A stretch of 64,000 nt of DNA, from positions 239,835 to 303,834 of the forward strand of contig NZ_MCZZ01000111.1 in assembly GCF_002875705.1 (NCBI RefSeq), given 5' to 3'. The notes under the pieces were generated by a model. That model made no database searches. It saw only the letters and a program-made list of their open reading frames with translations, and had not been told where the DNA came from. Of this stretch, positions 1 to 16,714 are shown piece after piece. The position numbers and the translations under genes were made by a program. Source of the stretch: Vibrio sp. 10N.261.45.E2 (GTDB lineage Bacteria > Pseudomonadota > Gammaproteobacteria > Enterobacterales > Vibrionaceae). The stretch's first letter is position 1. Each line of letters begins with the position of its first letter.

Positions 1-148
1 TTTACTTACAATTTGTTTTGAGTTTTAGTTGAATGTATAAACAAATATCAGGCAAGGGATATATCGGTGTTGTGAATCTAATTTTGATGAAAGGAGTAAC
101 TCGGTAAATAGGATGTAAGGCGCAGCGATAAGAAAAAAGGGAAGCGAA

Positions 149-180
149 TAAAAAGGCACTCGCCAAATAGTGAGTGCCTA
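149..180 (-). terminator. Rho-independent terminator of the first permease gene
   Basis: An 8-bp stem (AGGCACTC pairing with GAGTGCCT) read on the minus strand is followed by a run of T (AAAA on the plus strand at 151-154). It lies about 40 bases downstream of the permease stop codon. Bases 1-148 before it show no gene or recognisable site. Confidence 0.8.
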
Positions 181-221
181 AGAGAGTTCAAATCAAGATT
201 AAGACCAAGGTAAGGAGAACA

Positions 222-2177
<1,956 letters not shown>

Positions 2178-2203
2178 AAAAAGCGCCTTGATAGGCGCTT
2201 TTA
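2178..2203 (-). terminator. Terminator of the second permease gene
   Basis: AAGCGCC (2181-2187) pairs with GGCGCTT (2194-2200) around a 6-base loop. A-rich sequence precedes the stem on the plus strand and gives the U-tract on the minus-strand transcript. It lies 25-45 bases past the stop of the gene ending at 2226. Confidence 0.85.
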
Positions 2204-2225
2204 AAATTTGAGCGAGTGCTGAATG

Positions 2226-3665
<1,440 letters not shown>

Positions 3666-3730
3666 TCACGTAATTATAGTCGTTATATCTTTAAGCTTCC
3701 TTGTAGGGAAGAAGCATAAAGGCGTTTACA

Positions 3731-3768
3731 GTGTGACTGAGCCTTGAACGGCAAGCCTCAGTGCACAC
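3731..3768. repeat. Imperfect long hairpin between ebgC and the permease
   Basis: The arm at 3731-3746 (GTGTGACTGAGCCTTG) is nearly complementary to the arm at 3752-3768, with one extra base and one mismatch, around a 5-base loop. There is no strong T-run on either side. It could be a weak terminator for ebgAC or an mRNA-stabilising stem before the permease gene. Confidence 0.5.
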
Positions 3769-3813
3769 TGGGAATAGATTTTGTTGTTGCTACTTTCGGT
3801 AGCTCAAACTTGG

Positions 3814-7512
<3,699 letters not shown>

Positions 7513-7640
7513 TTAACTTCATCACGTTTTTTGTGCTCTTTTTACGGTGCTGTGTGATCCACTTAAAAGAATGCTATTGGCTGATTTATGCAGTAGGTTA
7601 AAGAGGGATATATGTGGAGATTGATGTATGTGATGGGCAC

Positions 7641-7672
7641 AAAAAAGGCCACCTTTAATAAAGGTAGCCTTT
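7641..7672 (-). terminator. Terminator of ebgR
   Basis: On the minus strand an AAAGGC-ACCTTT stem with one internal mismatch folds on a 4-base loop and ends in a run of six T. It lies 24 bases past the ebgR stop and separates ebgR from the ebgA promoter region. Confidence 0.8.
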
Positions 7673-7695
7673 ATTTATCTATTTGATATATATGA

Positions 7696-8691
<996 letters not shown>

Positions 8692-8725
8692 TTATTGGAA
8701 CATTGCGCTGCTTTGACATTGGTAT

Positions 8726-8806
8726 TTAGTAAAAAGCAATGCACCTCTTTATTTTACAGACCTATTGTAATCAAACTGGAAGTCATTGCATTAACTTTTA
8801 GTAAAA
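8726..8806. promoter_or_regulatory. Two half-sites of the ebg operator motif upstream of ebgR
   Basis: The 9-mer TTAGTAAAA, one arm of the palindrome at 7469-7487, occurs at 8726-8734 and again at 8798-8806, 72 bases apart, upstream of the ebgR start. These may be weak autoregulatory sites. The call rests only on the shared 9-mer. Confidence 0.4.
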
Positions 8807-8934
8807 TAAATTCTCAACTCCCCTATGATGTCTCAAATCTAACTATCTATAATTATCTTATTAAAATTCAATGAATTAGAAGTTGATGGTTATACATTAT
8901 CTCTATGTCATGAGCAGTTCCAATGATTAAAGTT

Positions 8935-8952
8935 AGTGTAAACGTTTACACT
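8935..8952. promoter_or_regulatory. GalR-type operator upstream of galE
   Basis: AGTGTAAACGTTTACACT is a perfect 18-base palindrome matching the known GalR/GalS operator form GTGnAAnCGnTTnCAC. It lies 120 bases upstream of the galE start in the divergent ebgR-galE region. A related site precedes galR itself. Confidence 0.85.
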
Positions 8953-8971
8953 TCGTGGTTTTGATCACAGA
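8952..8971. promoter_or_regulatory. Possible CRP site upstream of galE
   Basis: CGTGG-N6-TCACA has a perfect right half and two mismatches in the left half of the CRP consensus TGTGA-N6-TCACA. It directly adjoins the GalR operator, an arrangement that fits catabolite control of gal operons. This is a weak call by eye. Confidence 0.4.
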
Positions 8972-9071
8972 ATTATAGGCAAAATGGCTGCTACTATTTC
9001 TGTCATACGGTGCTACTGGGCTGAATATCAGTTCGAGTTAGCCCACGGATGACGACAAAGAGAGGTTGATT

Positions 9072-10082
9072 GTGAAAGTACTGGTTACGGGCGGCATGGG
9101 TTACATCGGAAGTCATACATGCATTCAAATGATACAGGCAGGTATGGAGCCGATCATTGTTGATAACCTCTGCAACAGCAAAGAGCTAGTGCTGGAGCGA
9201 ATTGAAGTGTTGACTGGTAAGCGACCAACTTTTTATCTTGGCGACATTCGTGAACAATCATTTTTAGATAGCGTGTTTGCCAAGCATGATATCCAAGCTG
9301 TGATTCATTTTGCAGGCCTGAAAGCGGTTGGCGAGTCAGTGGCTAAGCCTTTGGAATACTACGATAACAACGTTAATGGTTCACTTGTGTTAGCTCGAAG
9401 CATGAAGAAAGCGGGTGTGAAAAGCATCGTATTTAGCTCTTCGGCTACCGTTTACGGTGATCCAGAAGTGGTGCCAATTACTGAAGCTTCACCAACTGGC
9501 GCTACTACCAATCCTTATGGTCGCAGCAAATATATGGTTGAAGAGTGCTTAAGCGACCTGTTCAACGCGGAGAACGATTGGAGCGTAACTTTACTGCGTT
9601 ACTTTAACCCAGTAGGTGCACATCCATCAGGCACTATGGGTGAAGACCCGCAAGGTATCCCAAACAACCTGATGCCATTTATTGCTCAAGTTGCTGTTGG
9701 TCGCCGCGAAAAGCTGGCTGTTTTTGGAAACGATTACCCAACACCGGATGGAACAGGCGTTCGTGACTATATTCATGTAATGGATTTAGCGGATGGCCAC
9801 GTAGCGGCATTAAAAGCGGTTGGCGAAAAGGCTGGCCTACATATTTACAACCTGGGTACAGGTAAAGGTTCGAGTGTTCTAGAAATGCTGCAAGCCTTTG
9901 CTGAAGCATCGGGCAAGCAGATTCCTTACGAGTTGTGCCCGCGTCGTGCTGGCGATATTGCCGCATGTTGGGCAAGCACTGAAAAGGCTGAACGTGAGCT
10001 TGGTTGGAAAGCGACACGTAGCGTGATGGAGATGACGGCAGATACGTGGAATTGGCAGTCGAAGAACCCGAATGGCTACTAG
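9072..10082 (+). CDS. galE: UDP-glucose 4-epimerase GalE
   Basis: A 336-residue short-chain dehydrogenase/reductase-family epimerase that interconverts UDP-galactose and UDP-glucose using bound NAD. The Rossmann motif GGMGYIGSH is at about residues 7-15, the catalytic serine lies in SSSATVYG, and the YxxxK motif is in NPYGRSKYMVEE. The start chosen is the GTG at 9072 with AGAGAGG 6 bases upstream; a TTG at 9066 abuts the ribosome site and is unlikely. It is the first gene of galE-galT-galK-galM, under a GalR-type operator. The following 274-base spacer holds a BIME-like element. Confidence 0.97.
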   Translation: MKVLVTGGMGYIGSHTCIQMIQAGMEPIIVDNLCNSKELVLERIEVLTGKRPTFYLGDIREQSFLDSVFAKHDIQAVIHFAGLKAVGESVAKPLEYYDNNVNGSLVLARSMKKAGVKSIVFSSSATVYGDPEVVPITEASPTGATTNPYGRSKYMVEECLSDLFNAENDWSVTLLRYFNPVGAHPSGTMGEDPQGIPNNLMPFIAQVAVGRREKLAVFGNDYPTPDGTGVRDYIHVMDLADGHVAALKAVGEKAGLHIYNLGTGKGSSVLEMLQAFAEASGKQIPYELCPRRAGDIAACWASTEKAERELGWKATRSVMEMTADTWNWQSKNPNGY

Positions 10083-10154
10083 CCTGCGTAATTGAAGCTA
10101 CCTAACTGCAACTCCAATTTCATGGGGAATGCAGAGATAAGAGATGAGAAAAGA

Positions 10155-10293
10155 GAGATTCCAGATATCTCGTACCTCGATTCTGGAATGACGAATGAGC
10201 ACAAGGCTACGAAGCGGTTGCCTTTGCACTATTAGCATAACGAGATTGCACGTCATTCCCTACAGCGAGGAACGAGCGTGATAGGGAATCTCC
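10155..10293. repeat. REP/BIME-like palindromic element between galE and galT
   Basis: Two hairpin-forming units lie in opposite orientation. The left unit (10155-10193) has ATTCCAGA pairing with TCTGGAAT, flanked by GAG and GACG. The right unit (10251-10292) has ATTCCCTA pairing with TAGGGAAT, flanked by CGTC and CTC. The two units are themselves inverted relative to each other (GAGATTCC..GGAATGACG against CGTCATTCC..GGAATCTC), which is the architecture of BIMEs. A related copy lies at 11434-11579. Confidence 0.75.
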
Positions 10294-10356
10294 TTGTAGA
10301 AGAATTATTCATCTTGGTGAATTGACCAAGACACAAAATTTGAGAGTAATCTAAGT

Positions 10357-11409
10357 ATGTCAAAAGTTGAATTTAACCCAGTAGACCATCCGCACCGTCG
10401 TTATAACCCATTAACGGGTCAGTGGATCTTAGTATCACCGCACCGAGCAAAGCGTCCTTGGAGTGGCCAAGATGAAAAACCATCGACAGCGCAGCTTCCT
10501 GCGTATGAGAAAGAGTGTTTCTTGTGCCCAACCAACACACGTATCTCGGGGGATGAAAACCCAGATTATGACGGCACTTATGTATTCAGTAATGATTTCG
10601 CGGCGTTGATGCCTGATTCACCTGACGCTCCAGAGTCTGATAACCCTCTATTCAAGACTCAAGGTGTACGTGGGTTGAGCCGCGTGATCTGTTTTTCTCC
10701 GGACCACAGCAAAACGTTGCCAGAGTTACCAATAAACAAAATCCGTGGTGTGATTGATACATGGAATGAACAGATTGAAGAACTAGGTAAAGACTACCTT
10801 TGGGTTCAAGCGTTTGAAAACAAAGGCGAGACCATGGGCTGTTCTCAACCACACCCGCACGGTCAAATTTGGGCGAACAGCTTTCTGCCAAACGAGATTG
10901 AACGTAAAGAAAAGCTACTGAAAGAGTACTTTGAGCAACAAGGTTCAAACCTGTTAGTGGATTACGTTGAAGCCGAAATGAAAGACGGTTCACGCACTGT
11001 CGTTGAAACGGAACACTGGATTGCTGTAGTTCCTTACTGGGCGGCGTGGCCATTTGAAACCATGCTGTTACCAAAAACACACATCCGTCGTATGAGTGAA
11101 TTAACTGACGAGCAGCGTGACGATTTAGCGCTTGCGATTAAGAAGCTGACCAGTCGTTACGATAACTTGTTCCAATGCTCATTTCCTTACTCGATGGGCT
11201 GGCACTACGCGCCGTTCTTTGAAGAAGGCACTGACATCGATCACTGGCAGCTGCATGCTCTGTTCTACCCGCCACTGTTACGCAGTGCGTCGGTTCGTAA
11301 GTTCATGGTGGGCTACGAAATGTTGGCTGAATCTCAGCGTGATTTAACCGCAGAACAAGCGGCGCAGCGTCTACGTGATTTGAGTGACGTTCACTATAAA
11401 GAGCAGTAA
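10357..11409 (+). CDS. galT: Galactose-1-phosphate uridylyltransferase GalT
   Basis: A 350-residue enzyme of the HIT-related GalT family that transfers UMP from UDP-glucose to galactose 1-phosphate. The zinc-binding pair CFLC lies at about residues 49-52. The active-site motif HPHGQ (in [14 protein letters not shown]) carries the uridylylated histidine at about residue 165. The start ATG follows GAGAGTAATCTAAGT. It is the second gene of the gal operon, and its length matches E. coli GalT (348). Confidence 0.97.
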   Translation: MSKVEFNPVDHPHRRYNPLTGQWILVSPHRAKRPWSGQDEKPSTAQLPAYEKECFLCPTNTRISGDENPDYDGTYVFSNDFAALMPDSPDAPESDNPLFKTQGVRGLSRVICFSPDHSKTLPELPINKIRGVIDTWNEQIEELGKDYLWVQAFENKGETMGCSQPHPHGQIWANSFLPNEIERKEKLLKEYFEQQGSNLLVDYVEAEMKDGSRTVVETEHWIAVVPYWAAWPFETMLLPKTHIRRMSELTDEQRDDLALAIKKLTSRYDNLFQCSFPYSMGWHYAPFFEEGTDIDHWQLHALFYPPLLRSASVRKFMVGYEMLAESQRDLTAEQAAQRLRDLSDVHYKEQ

Positions 11410-11433
11410 TACGCGGGTTCTTAGATAACGAGC

Positions 11434-11579
11434 GAGATTCCTGATATCTCGTCCCTCAATTCTGGAATGACGACAGGTGAGAGGCCTATAAGTTAGGAGC
11501 TTAAGGACTTAGAAGCTTGCTAGATTAGAAGCTGATGTTGTCATTCTCTACCTTGAGGTGCGAACCAGATAGGGAATCT
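11434..11579. repeat. Second REP/BIME-like element between galT and galK
   Basis: This has the same plan as the element at 10155-10293. The left unit (11434-11472) has ATTCCTGA against TCTGGAAT, followed by GACG. The right unit (about 11538-11579) has ATTCTCTA against TAGGGAAT. The arms have more mismatches than the first copy and the central spacer is unrelated, so this copy looks older or more decayed. Confidence 0.7.
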
Positions 11580-11651
11580 AAAAGAATTAAAGTGGTGCCG
11601 TAAAAGGGGCCATAACCAATTGAACAAAGAGTTTAACCAGAGAGTTTACTT

Positions 11652-12812
11652 ATGTCTGACCTAATCCAAAACGTGAAAGCATCTTTTGAGCAAGTCCTTG
11701 GTTACCAAGCGACTCATATTATTCAAGCGCCAGGTCGTGTGAACCTGATTGGCGAGCACACTGACTACAATGATGGTTTTGTTCTACCGTGTGCCATTAA
11801 CTATCAAACGGTTGTTGCAGCGGCTAAACGTGACGACAACATCGTACGCGTAGTATCTGTGGACTACGGCAATGCAGTGGATGAATTCGACCTAACTCAA
11901 GAGATCACATTCCAACAAGACAAGATGTGGGCTAACTACATTCGTGGTGTGGTGAAGTGCCTGAAAGGTCGTGGCTTTGAATTCACAGGTGCAGACATCT
12001 CTGTAACGGGCAACGTGCCTCAAGGTGCGGGTTTAAGTTCTTCTGCGGCACTGGAAGTGGTTATTGGCCAAACATTCAAGGTGCTTTACAACCTAGAAAT
12101 CAGCCAAGCTGAAGTTGCGCTTAATGGTCAGCAGGCTGAAAACGAGTTCGTTGGTTGTAACTGTGGCATCATGGACCAAATGATCTCTGCAGAAGGTCGC
12201 GCAAACCACGCGATGCTTTTGGACTGTCGTAGCTTAGAAACTCAAGCGGTTTCGATGCCTGAAGATATGGCTGTGGTTATCATCAACTCGAACAAGAAAC
12301 GTGGTTTGGTTGACAGTGAGTACAACACTCGTCGTGAACAGTGTGAAGAAGCGGCACGTATCTTTGGTGTTCCAGCACTTCGTGACGTGACTATTGAGCA
12401 GTTCCAAGCGAAAGAGTCTGAGTTAGATGAAATGGTCGCGAAACGTGCTCGTCACGTGATTACTGAAAATGACCGTACCGTTGAAGCGGCACAAGCTCTG
12501 CGTACTCACGACATGAAGCGTATGGGTGAACTGATGGCTGAGTCTCATGCATCAATGCGTGATGATTTTGAAATTACAGTGAAAGAGATTGATACGCTGG
12601 TTGATATGGTCAAAGAAGTGATCGGTGACCAAGGTGGCGTGCGTATGACTGGCGGCGGTTTCGGTGGTTGTATTGTGGCATTGGTTCCACCTGCATTGGT
12701 TGATGAAATTAAAACAACCGTTGAGCAGAAATATCAAGCGGCGACGGGCCTAAAAGAATCTATTTATGTGTGCCAAGCGAAAGACGGAGCTGGCTTAGTT
12801 GAAGTAATCTAA
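11652..12812 (+). CDS. galK: Galactokinase GalK
   Basis: A 386-residue GHMP-family kinase that phosphorylates galactose with ATP. Signature regions are [20 protein letters not shown] near residue 27, the ATP-binding [12 protein letters not shown] near residue 127, and the C-terminal motif [13 protein letters not shown] near residue 335. The length is near E. coli GalK (382). It is the third gene of the operon. The 242-base spacer before it contains the second BIME-like element, and two hairpins follow it before galM. Confidence 0.97.
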   Translation: MSDLIQNVKASFEQVLGYQATHIIQAPGRVNLIGEHTDYNDGFVLPCAINYQTVVAAAKRDDNIVRVVSVDYGNAVDEFDLTQEITFQQDKMWANYIRGVVKCLKGRGFEFTGADISVTGNVPQGAGLSSSAALEVVIGQTFKVLYNLEISQAEVALNGQQAENEFVGCNCGIMDQMISAEGRANHAMLLDCRSLETQAVSMPEDMAVVIINSNKKRGLVDSEYNTRREQCEEAARIFGVPALRDVTIEQFQAKESELDEMVAKRARHVITENDRTVEAAQALRTHDMKRMGELMAESHASMRDDFEITVKEIDTLVDMVKEVIGDQGGVRMTGGGFGGCIVALVPPALVDEIKTTVEQKYQAATGLKESIYVCQAKDGAGLVEVI

Positions 12813-12842
12813 CGGCTTCGCAATTTAGCGTTTTAAAGATAA

Positions 12843-12909
12843 GGCCTACTAAGCAAAAAGATCATAGTAGGCCAAATGCTAAAGCCTTTACTTTAGGTAG
12901 AGGCTTTTT
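12843..12909 (+). other. Two consecutive hairpins between galK and galM
   Basis: GGCCTACTA (12843-12851) pairs perfectly with TAGTAGGCC (12865-12873). AAAGCCT (12881-12887) then pairs with AGGCTTT (12901-12907), followed by a short T-run. The second resembles a weak intrinsic terminator inside the operon and could lower galM expression or stop mRNA decay. Confidence 0.5.
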
Positions 12910-12932
12910 ACTGGCACTAGAAGGAATTTAGA

Positions 12933-14012
12933 ATGACACAAGAGCAAAACCTACATCAATCCATGACGCAAACTCCAGCTTATGATGGCCAGTCCGCTCA
13001 GTTAGTGACGCTATCAAATACGCATGGTATGCAAGTCACATTCATGGATATTGGTGCAACATGGTTGAGCTGTATCCTGCCAGTAAAGGGAAATCAAAGA
13101 GAAGTTTTGTTGGGTGTTAACTCAATGCAGAACTTCGAGAAACAAGCTAGTTATATGGGCACAACCGTTGGCCGTTATGCTAACCGCATTGCCAATGGTC
13201 GTTTCAAAATTGACGGCCAGAGCTACAAGCTGGAAACCAACCAAGCAGGCAATACCTTACATGGTGGTCCTGATGGTTTTGATAAACGTCGTTGGAATAT
13301 TACCGAGCAAACCGAAACATCCGTGGTGTTTACTCTTGAGTCTGCTGATGGCGACCAAGGATTCCCGGGCAATTTGAATGTGTCGGTGCGTTATGACATC
13401 ACCGAAGACAATCGAGTTTCGATTAATTACTCTGCAACCACCGACAAGCCGACCGTGGTCAACCTAACGAATCACGCATACTTCAATCTACTTGGCGCAG
13501 AAGCCGGACACGATTGTTTGTCACACATTGTGAGCATCAATGCTAATCAGTTTTTACCGACGAACTCGGTAGGTATTCCGTTAGGTAACTTGAAATCGGT
13601 GAAATCGACCAGCTTCGACTTCAATCAGCCTATGATGATCTCAGAGCGCTTGTTAGGTGATGAGCAGCAGAAAGCAGCAAAGGGCTACGACCACTCTTTC
13701 TTATTGTCTGACGGCTGCAAGCGCACTCAATGCGCCGCTACCGTAACGTCACCAGATGCATTAGTGACACTAAAAGTATTTTCAACCAAACCTGCGATGC
13801 AGTTGTACACCGGAAATTGGCTTGGTGGTACACCAAACCGAAGTGGTGGCAGCTATGAAGACTACGCTGGTTTGGCGCTAGAAACCCAGTTCTTACCTGA
13901 CTCTCCTAACCACCCAGAGTGGAAGCAGGACAGTTGTATTCTCAAGCCTGAACAAGAATATAACTACAGTACCTGTTACCAGTTTGAATTTTCGGGGGAT
14001 TCTTCAAACTAG
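12933..14012 (+). CDS. galM: Aldose 1-epimerase (galactose mutarotase) GalM
   Basis: A 359-residue cytoplasmic mutarotase that converts beta-D-galactose, the direct product of beta-galactosidase, to the alpha form used by GalK. Recognisable regions are VGRYANRIANGRF near residue 77, NTLHGGPDGFDKRRW near residue 103, the catalytic histidine in LTNHAYFNL near residue 180, and ALETQFLPDSPNHP with the catalytic glutamate near residue 319. The ATG is preceded by AGAAGGAATTTAGA. It is the last gene of the gal operon, and its presence fits the nearby ebgAC lactose pathway. Confidence 0.95.
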   Translation: MTQEQNLHQSMTQTPAYDGQSAQLVTLSNTHGMQVTFMDIGATWLSCILPVKGNQREVLLGVNSMQNFEKQASYMGTTVGRYANRIANGRFKIDGQSYKLETNQAGNTLHGGPDGFDKRRWNITEQTETSVVFTLESADGDQGFPGNLNVSVRYDITEDNRVSINYSATTDKPTVVNLTNHAYFNLLGAEAGHDCLSHIVSINANQFLPTNSVGIPLGNLKSVKSTSFDFNQPMMISERLLGDEQQKAAKGYDHSFLLSDGCKRTQCAATVTSPDALVTLKVFSTKPAMQLYTGNWLGGTPNRSGGSYEDYAGLALETQFLPDSPNHPEWKQDSCILKPEQEYNYSTCYQFEFSGDSSN

Positions 14013-14166
14013 TACGCTCTAGCTCAAAGCGGTTACGCCAAATTCTTTTGCTTGTGAATAGGACGATGTGAATTATCGCGTTGTTCTTGGGGGATGAGCA
14101 AAAGTGGCGCTCAACAAGAGTGCGGTTTATTACGCGCGATTGTTGAGTCTCCGAGTAAGGTAGGAA

Positions 14167-14203
14167 AGCCCTAACAGAAGCGATTCTGTTAGGGCTTTTT
14201 TTG
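14167..14203. terminator. Strong bidirectional terminator between galM and galR
   Basis: AGCCCTAACAGAA (14167-14179) pairs perfectly over 13 bp with TTCTGTTAGGGCT (14184-14196), followed by seven T. It sits between the convergent galM and galR genes and can serve both. Confidence 0.93.
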
Positions 14204-14230
14204 TTTATTGCTTGGTGAGTAGACTAGAAC

Positions 14231-15229
14231 TTAGACTTTCTCTACCGAATTACGGCGCACTAGAGTCGGAGAGAACATCATTGGTTCGGTTGAGGTGTTT
14301 TCACCCTTGGCCAAGTGCAACGCGAGTCGTGTCGCTTTCTCTGCCATCATCTGAATCGGGTAGCGAATAGTGGTTAGCTTTGGATGAACATAGCGTGCAA
14401 TCAAGCCATCATCGAAACCGATGATCGACATTTTGTCCGGCGCTTGAATACCGTTTTCATCAAGGACTGATAAAGCACCTGCTGCCATGTAATCGTTGTA
14501 CGCCACAATGCCTGTGATTGGCAGTGACTTAGTCAGAAGGTTGGTCATGGCGTATTCGCCACCGTCACTGGTGGGCGCTGAATATTCAATATAGCTATCA
14601 GATAACTCGATTTTATAATCTGAGAGTGCCGCTAAGTAACCTTGGATACGCTCATCGGCATCTTCAATGCTATGCGATGAGGCGATACAGGCAATGTTCT
14701 TATGGCCATGGCGGATCAGGTATTCAGTCGCAAGATACGCGCCTTTCTTGTTGTCCAAGAAAATACAACGGTTGGCAATCTCAGCAATATAACGGTTGAT
14801 CAGTACTAAGCCTTTGACTTCTTTTGCATAGGCAATCAGCTCTTCGTCTGTCAGGCCTTTTGAGTGAATGACCAAGGCGTCGCAACGGCTATTAATCAGC
14901 AACTCAATCGCTTGTCTCTCTTCTTCACGATCGTGAGAGCCATTACCGACAAGGATATGCTTCCCGTTCTCACGAGCGACATTATCGACCGCTTTAACCA
15001 GCGTGCCAAAAAAGGGATCCGAGATGTCACCGACCAATACACCAACTGTGTTCGTACTTTGACTAACCAGCGCACGAGCATTGGCATTCGGGCGGTAGCC
15101 GAGTTTAGACATCGCTTTAGTTACAGACTCGACCGAGCTTGCACTCGCCTTGGGAGATTTGTTGATCACTCGAGATACGGTTGCAACAGAAACACCAGCT
15201 TCCTTTGCTACATCTTTAATTGTTGCCAT
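14231..15229 (-). CDS. galR: LacI-family galactose repressor GalR
   Basis: A 332-residue repressor. The helix-turn-helix begins ATIKDVAKEAGVSVATVSRV (residues 2-21), followed by the hinge helix and a type-1 periplasmic-binding-protein domain. Length and sequence style match GalR/GalS. It lies convergent to the gal operon. A GalR-type operator occurs before galE, and a near match (15350-15366) precedes galR, suggesting autoregulation. The ATG start has GAGG upstream. GalR versus a close LacI relative is decided here by context. Confidence 0.88.
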   Translation of the reverse strand: MATIKDVAKEAGVSVATVSRVINKSPKASASSVESVTKAMSKLGYRPNANARALVSQSTNTVGVLVGDISDPFFGTLVKAVDNVARENGKHILVGNGSHDREEERQAIELLINSRCDALVIHSKGLTDEELIAYAKEVKGLVLINRYIAEIANRCIFLDNKKGAYLATEYLIRHGHKNIACIASSHSIEDADERIQGYLAALSDYKIELSDSYIEYSAPTSDGGEYAMTNLLTKSLPITGIVAYNDYMAAGALSVLDENGIQAPDKMSIIGFDDGLIARYVHPKLTTIRYPIQMMAEKATRLALHLAKGENTSTEPMMFSPTLVRRNSVEKV

Positions 15230-15349
15230 TTTTAACCTCTATACATTGCTGCATCTATTTAACACCGACAATGATTGTAAGGCAATGAAACTCTCATTTT
15301 ACTTCCATTAATGAGATCTTTACCGCTTGTAATTATTAGGCTTAATGCT

Positions 15350-15367
15350 AGTGTAAACATTTACATT
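15350..15367. promoter_or_regulatory. GalR-type operator upstream of galR
   Basis: AGTGTAAACATTTACATT matches the galE operator at 15 of 18 positions, with CA in place of the central CG. It is 120 bases upstream of the galR start and about 60 bases upstream of the divergent gene at 15427. Confidence 0.7.
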
Positions 15368-15377
15368 TCACTTAATT

Positions 15378-15396
15378 TTAGTAAAAGATTTAATAG
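15378..15396. promoter_or_regulatory. Candidate ebg-type operator between galR and the CsaA-like gene
   Basis: TTAGTAAAAGATTTAATAG matches the palindrome upstream of ebgA at 16 of 19 positions. It may link galR, or the divergent gene, to the EbgR regulon. AT-rich sequence makes chance likeness possible. Confidence 0.35.
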
Positions 15397-15423
15397 GTGA
15401 AAATAAATCAATATAGGAAGTGA

Positions 15424-15759
<336 letters not shown>

Positions 15760-15853
15760 GCTCGCTTTAGGTTGGTGAGGCAATGTGTTCACCAACCTAA
15801 ATTAGCCAGCTTTTAGATCAATGAGATATGTTGATCAATGAGCGTGTACATCA

Positions 15854-16408
15854 CTAGCTGCGTACGGTCAGTATCAAGCCATCAATCACACTGTGGTGAT
15901 GATCAGAAACCCCAGCAAGGTTGCCGTATTTAGGCTGGTGGCGATCATTCTCTAATGGATGATGCCAGCCTTGGGTATGTTTAACAAAGTGCGCCGCAAA
16001 GCTTTCAGACACCTCTAAACATCCTGCCAATACTGTGTCGACATAGGTTTGAACGATAGGGCTGTTTTCGCAAGGTGCTTCAATCTCGTCTTTGATGTAA
16101 ACCCAGATGGGTTGATCTTGTTTGAATTCATTTTGGCTTTCTATCTGTGAAGCCTTTAACTCGATTCGGTGATAGCCACGCTCACGGCGATCAAACTCAG
16201 CCAGTGCAATATCATCCACCTCAAGCAAAACACCATTCACTTGTCCCTCGCCAAGATTGACGATCAAAGGGGATAACACATAGCTGTCATCGATCTTACT
16301 CCAGTGGCGAATTAAGCCATGAACAATCGCAGGGATCGCTTGCCCAGTCTGACCGGTAAGCTGGCGTGAAGATGAGTTGATCAAGCTACCATAACCAAAA
16401 ATATACAT
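15854..16408 (-). CDS. Gamma-glutamylcyclotransferase-like (AIG2/GGCT fold) protein
   Basis: A 184-residue cytoplasmic protein starting MYIFGYGSLINSSSRQLTG, the YGSL nucleotide- or glutamyl-binding signature of the GGCT fold. A conserved acidic residue is expected in the region LAEFDRRERGYHRIEL (about 68-83). The family acts on gamma-glutamyl amides or peptides, but the substrate is not known here. It ends in a region without clear homology. It is a single-gene unit convergent with the CsaA-like gene. Confidence 0.8.
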   Translation of the reverse strand: MYIFGYGSLINSSSRQLTGQTGQAIPAIVHGLIRHWSKIDDSYVLSPLIVNLGEGQVNGVLLEVDDIALAEFDRRERGYHRIELKASQIESQNEFKQDQPIWVYIKDEIEAPCENSPIVQTYVDTVLAGCLEVSESFAAHFVKHTQGWHHPLENDRHQPKYGNLAGVSDHHHSVIDGLILTVRS

Positions 16409-16503
16409 CGCATTCCTTGTCTGAGTTGTTCCATTTAAGTCTAGTCTTACTATATGTGCCGTTTCATCAAAAGTCAGCCGTTTTTATTTTTATACACTTA
16501 AGA

Positions 16504-16537
16504 GTTAAATTGACTCTTTGCGTTGTGTTTAATTGAC
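16504..16537 (+). promoter_or_regulatory. Two NorR-like enhancer sites upstream of nnrS
   Basis: GTTAAATTGAC (16504-16514) and GTTTAATTGAC (16527-16537) both fit the NorR core GT-N7-AC and are close to the GTCA-N3-TGAC form. They lie about 80 and 57 bases before the sigma-54 element at 16593, a usual enhancer distance. The call rests on motif, geometry and the nitric-oxide link of nnrS. Confidence 0.55.
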
Positions 16538-16592
16538 ACGTTTTTGGTTTGGAAAAGCTTGTTGTTTGTTGTTTTTAAAAGGTTTCCTTGGT

Positions 16593-16608
16593 TGGCGCGT
16601 TTCGTGCA
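16593..16608 (+). promoter_or_regulatory. Predicted sigma-54 (-24/-12) promoter of nnrS
   Basis: TGGCGCGTTTCGTGCA has the invariant GG and GC exactly 10 bases apart and agrees with the consensus TGGCACG-N4-TTGCA except at two positions. The predicted start of transcription is near 16619, about 95 bases before the nnrS start codon. Confidence 0.6.
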
Positions 16609-16714
16609 TTGTCGAAAGCAATACTGCAGTTATCATGACTGCATCATGAATTTGGCTATTTATACCAATTCCATATAAGCCATTCTTGGCCGTTATCTGA
16701 AATGAGGAACGAGT

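Noticed and set aside
10652..11080. 142-codon open frame antisense to galT
   Set aside because: It lies wholly inside galT, which has clear motifs, and resembles no family.
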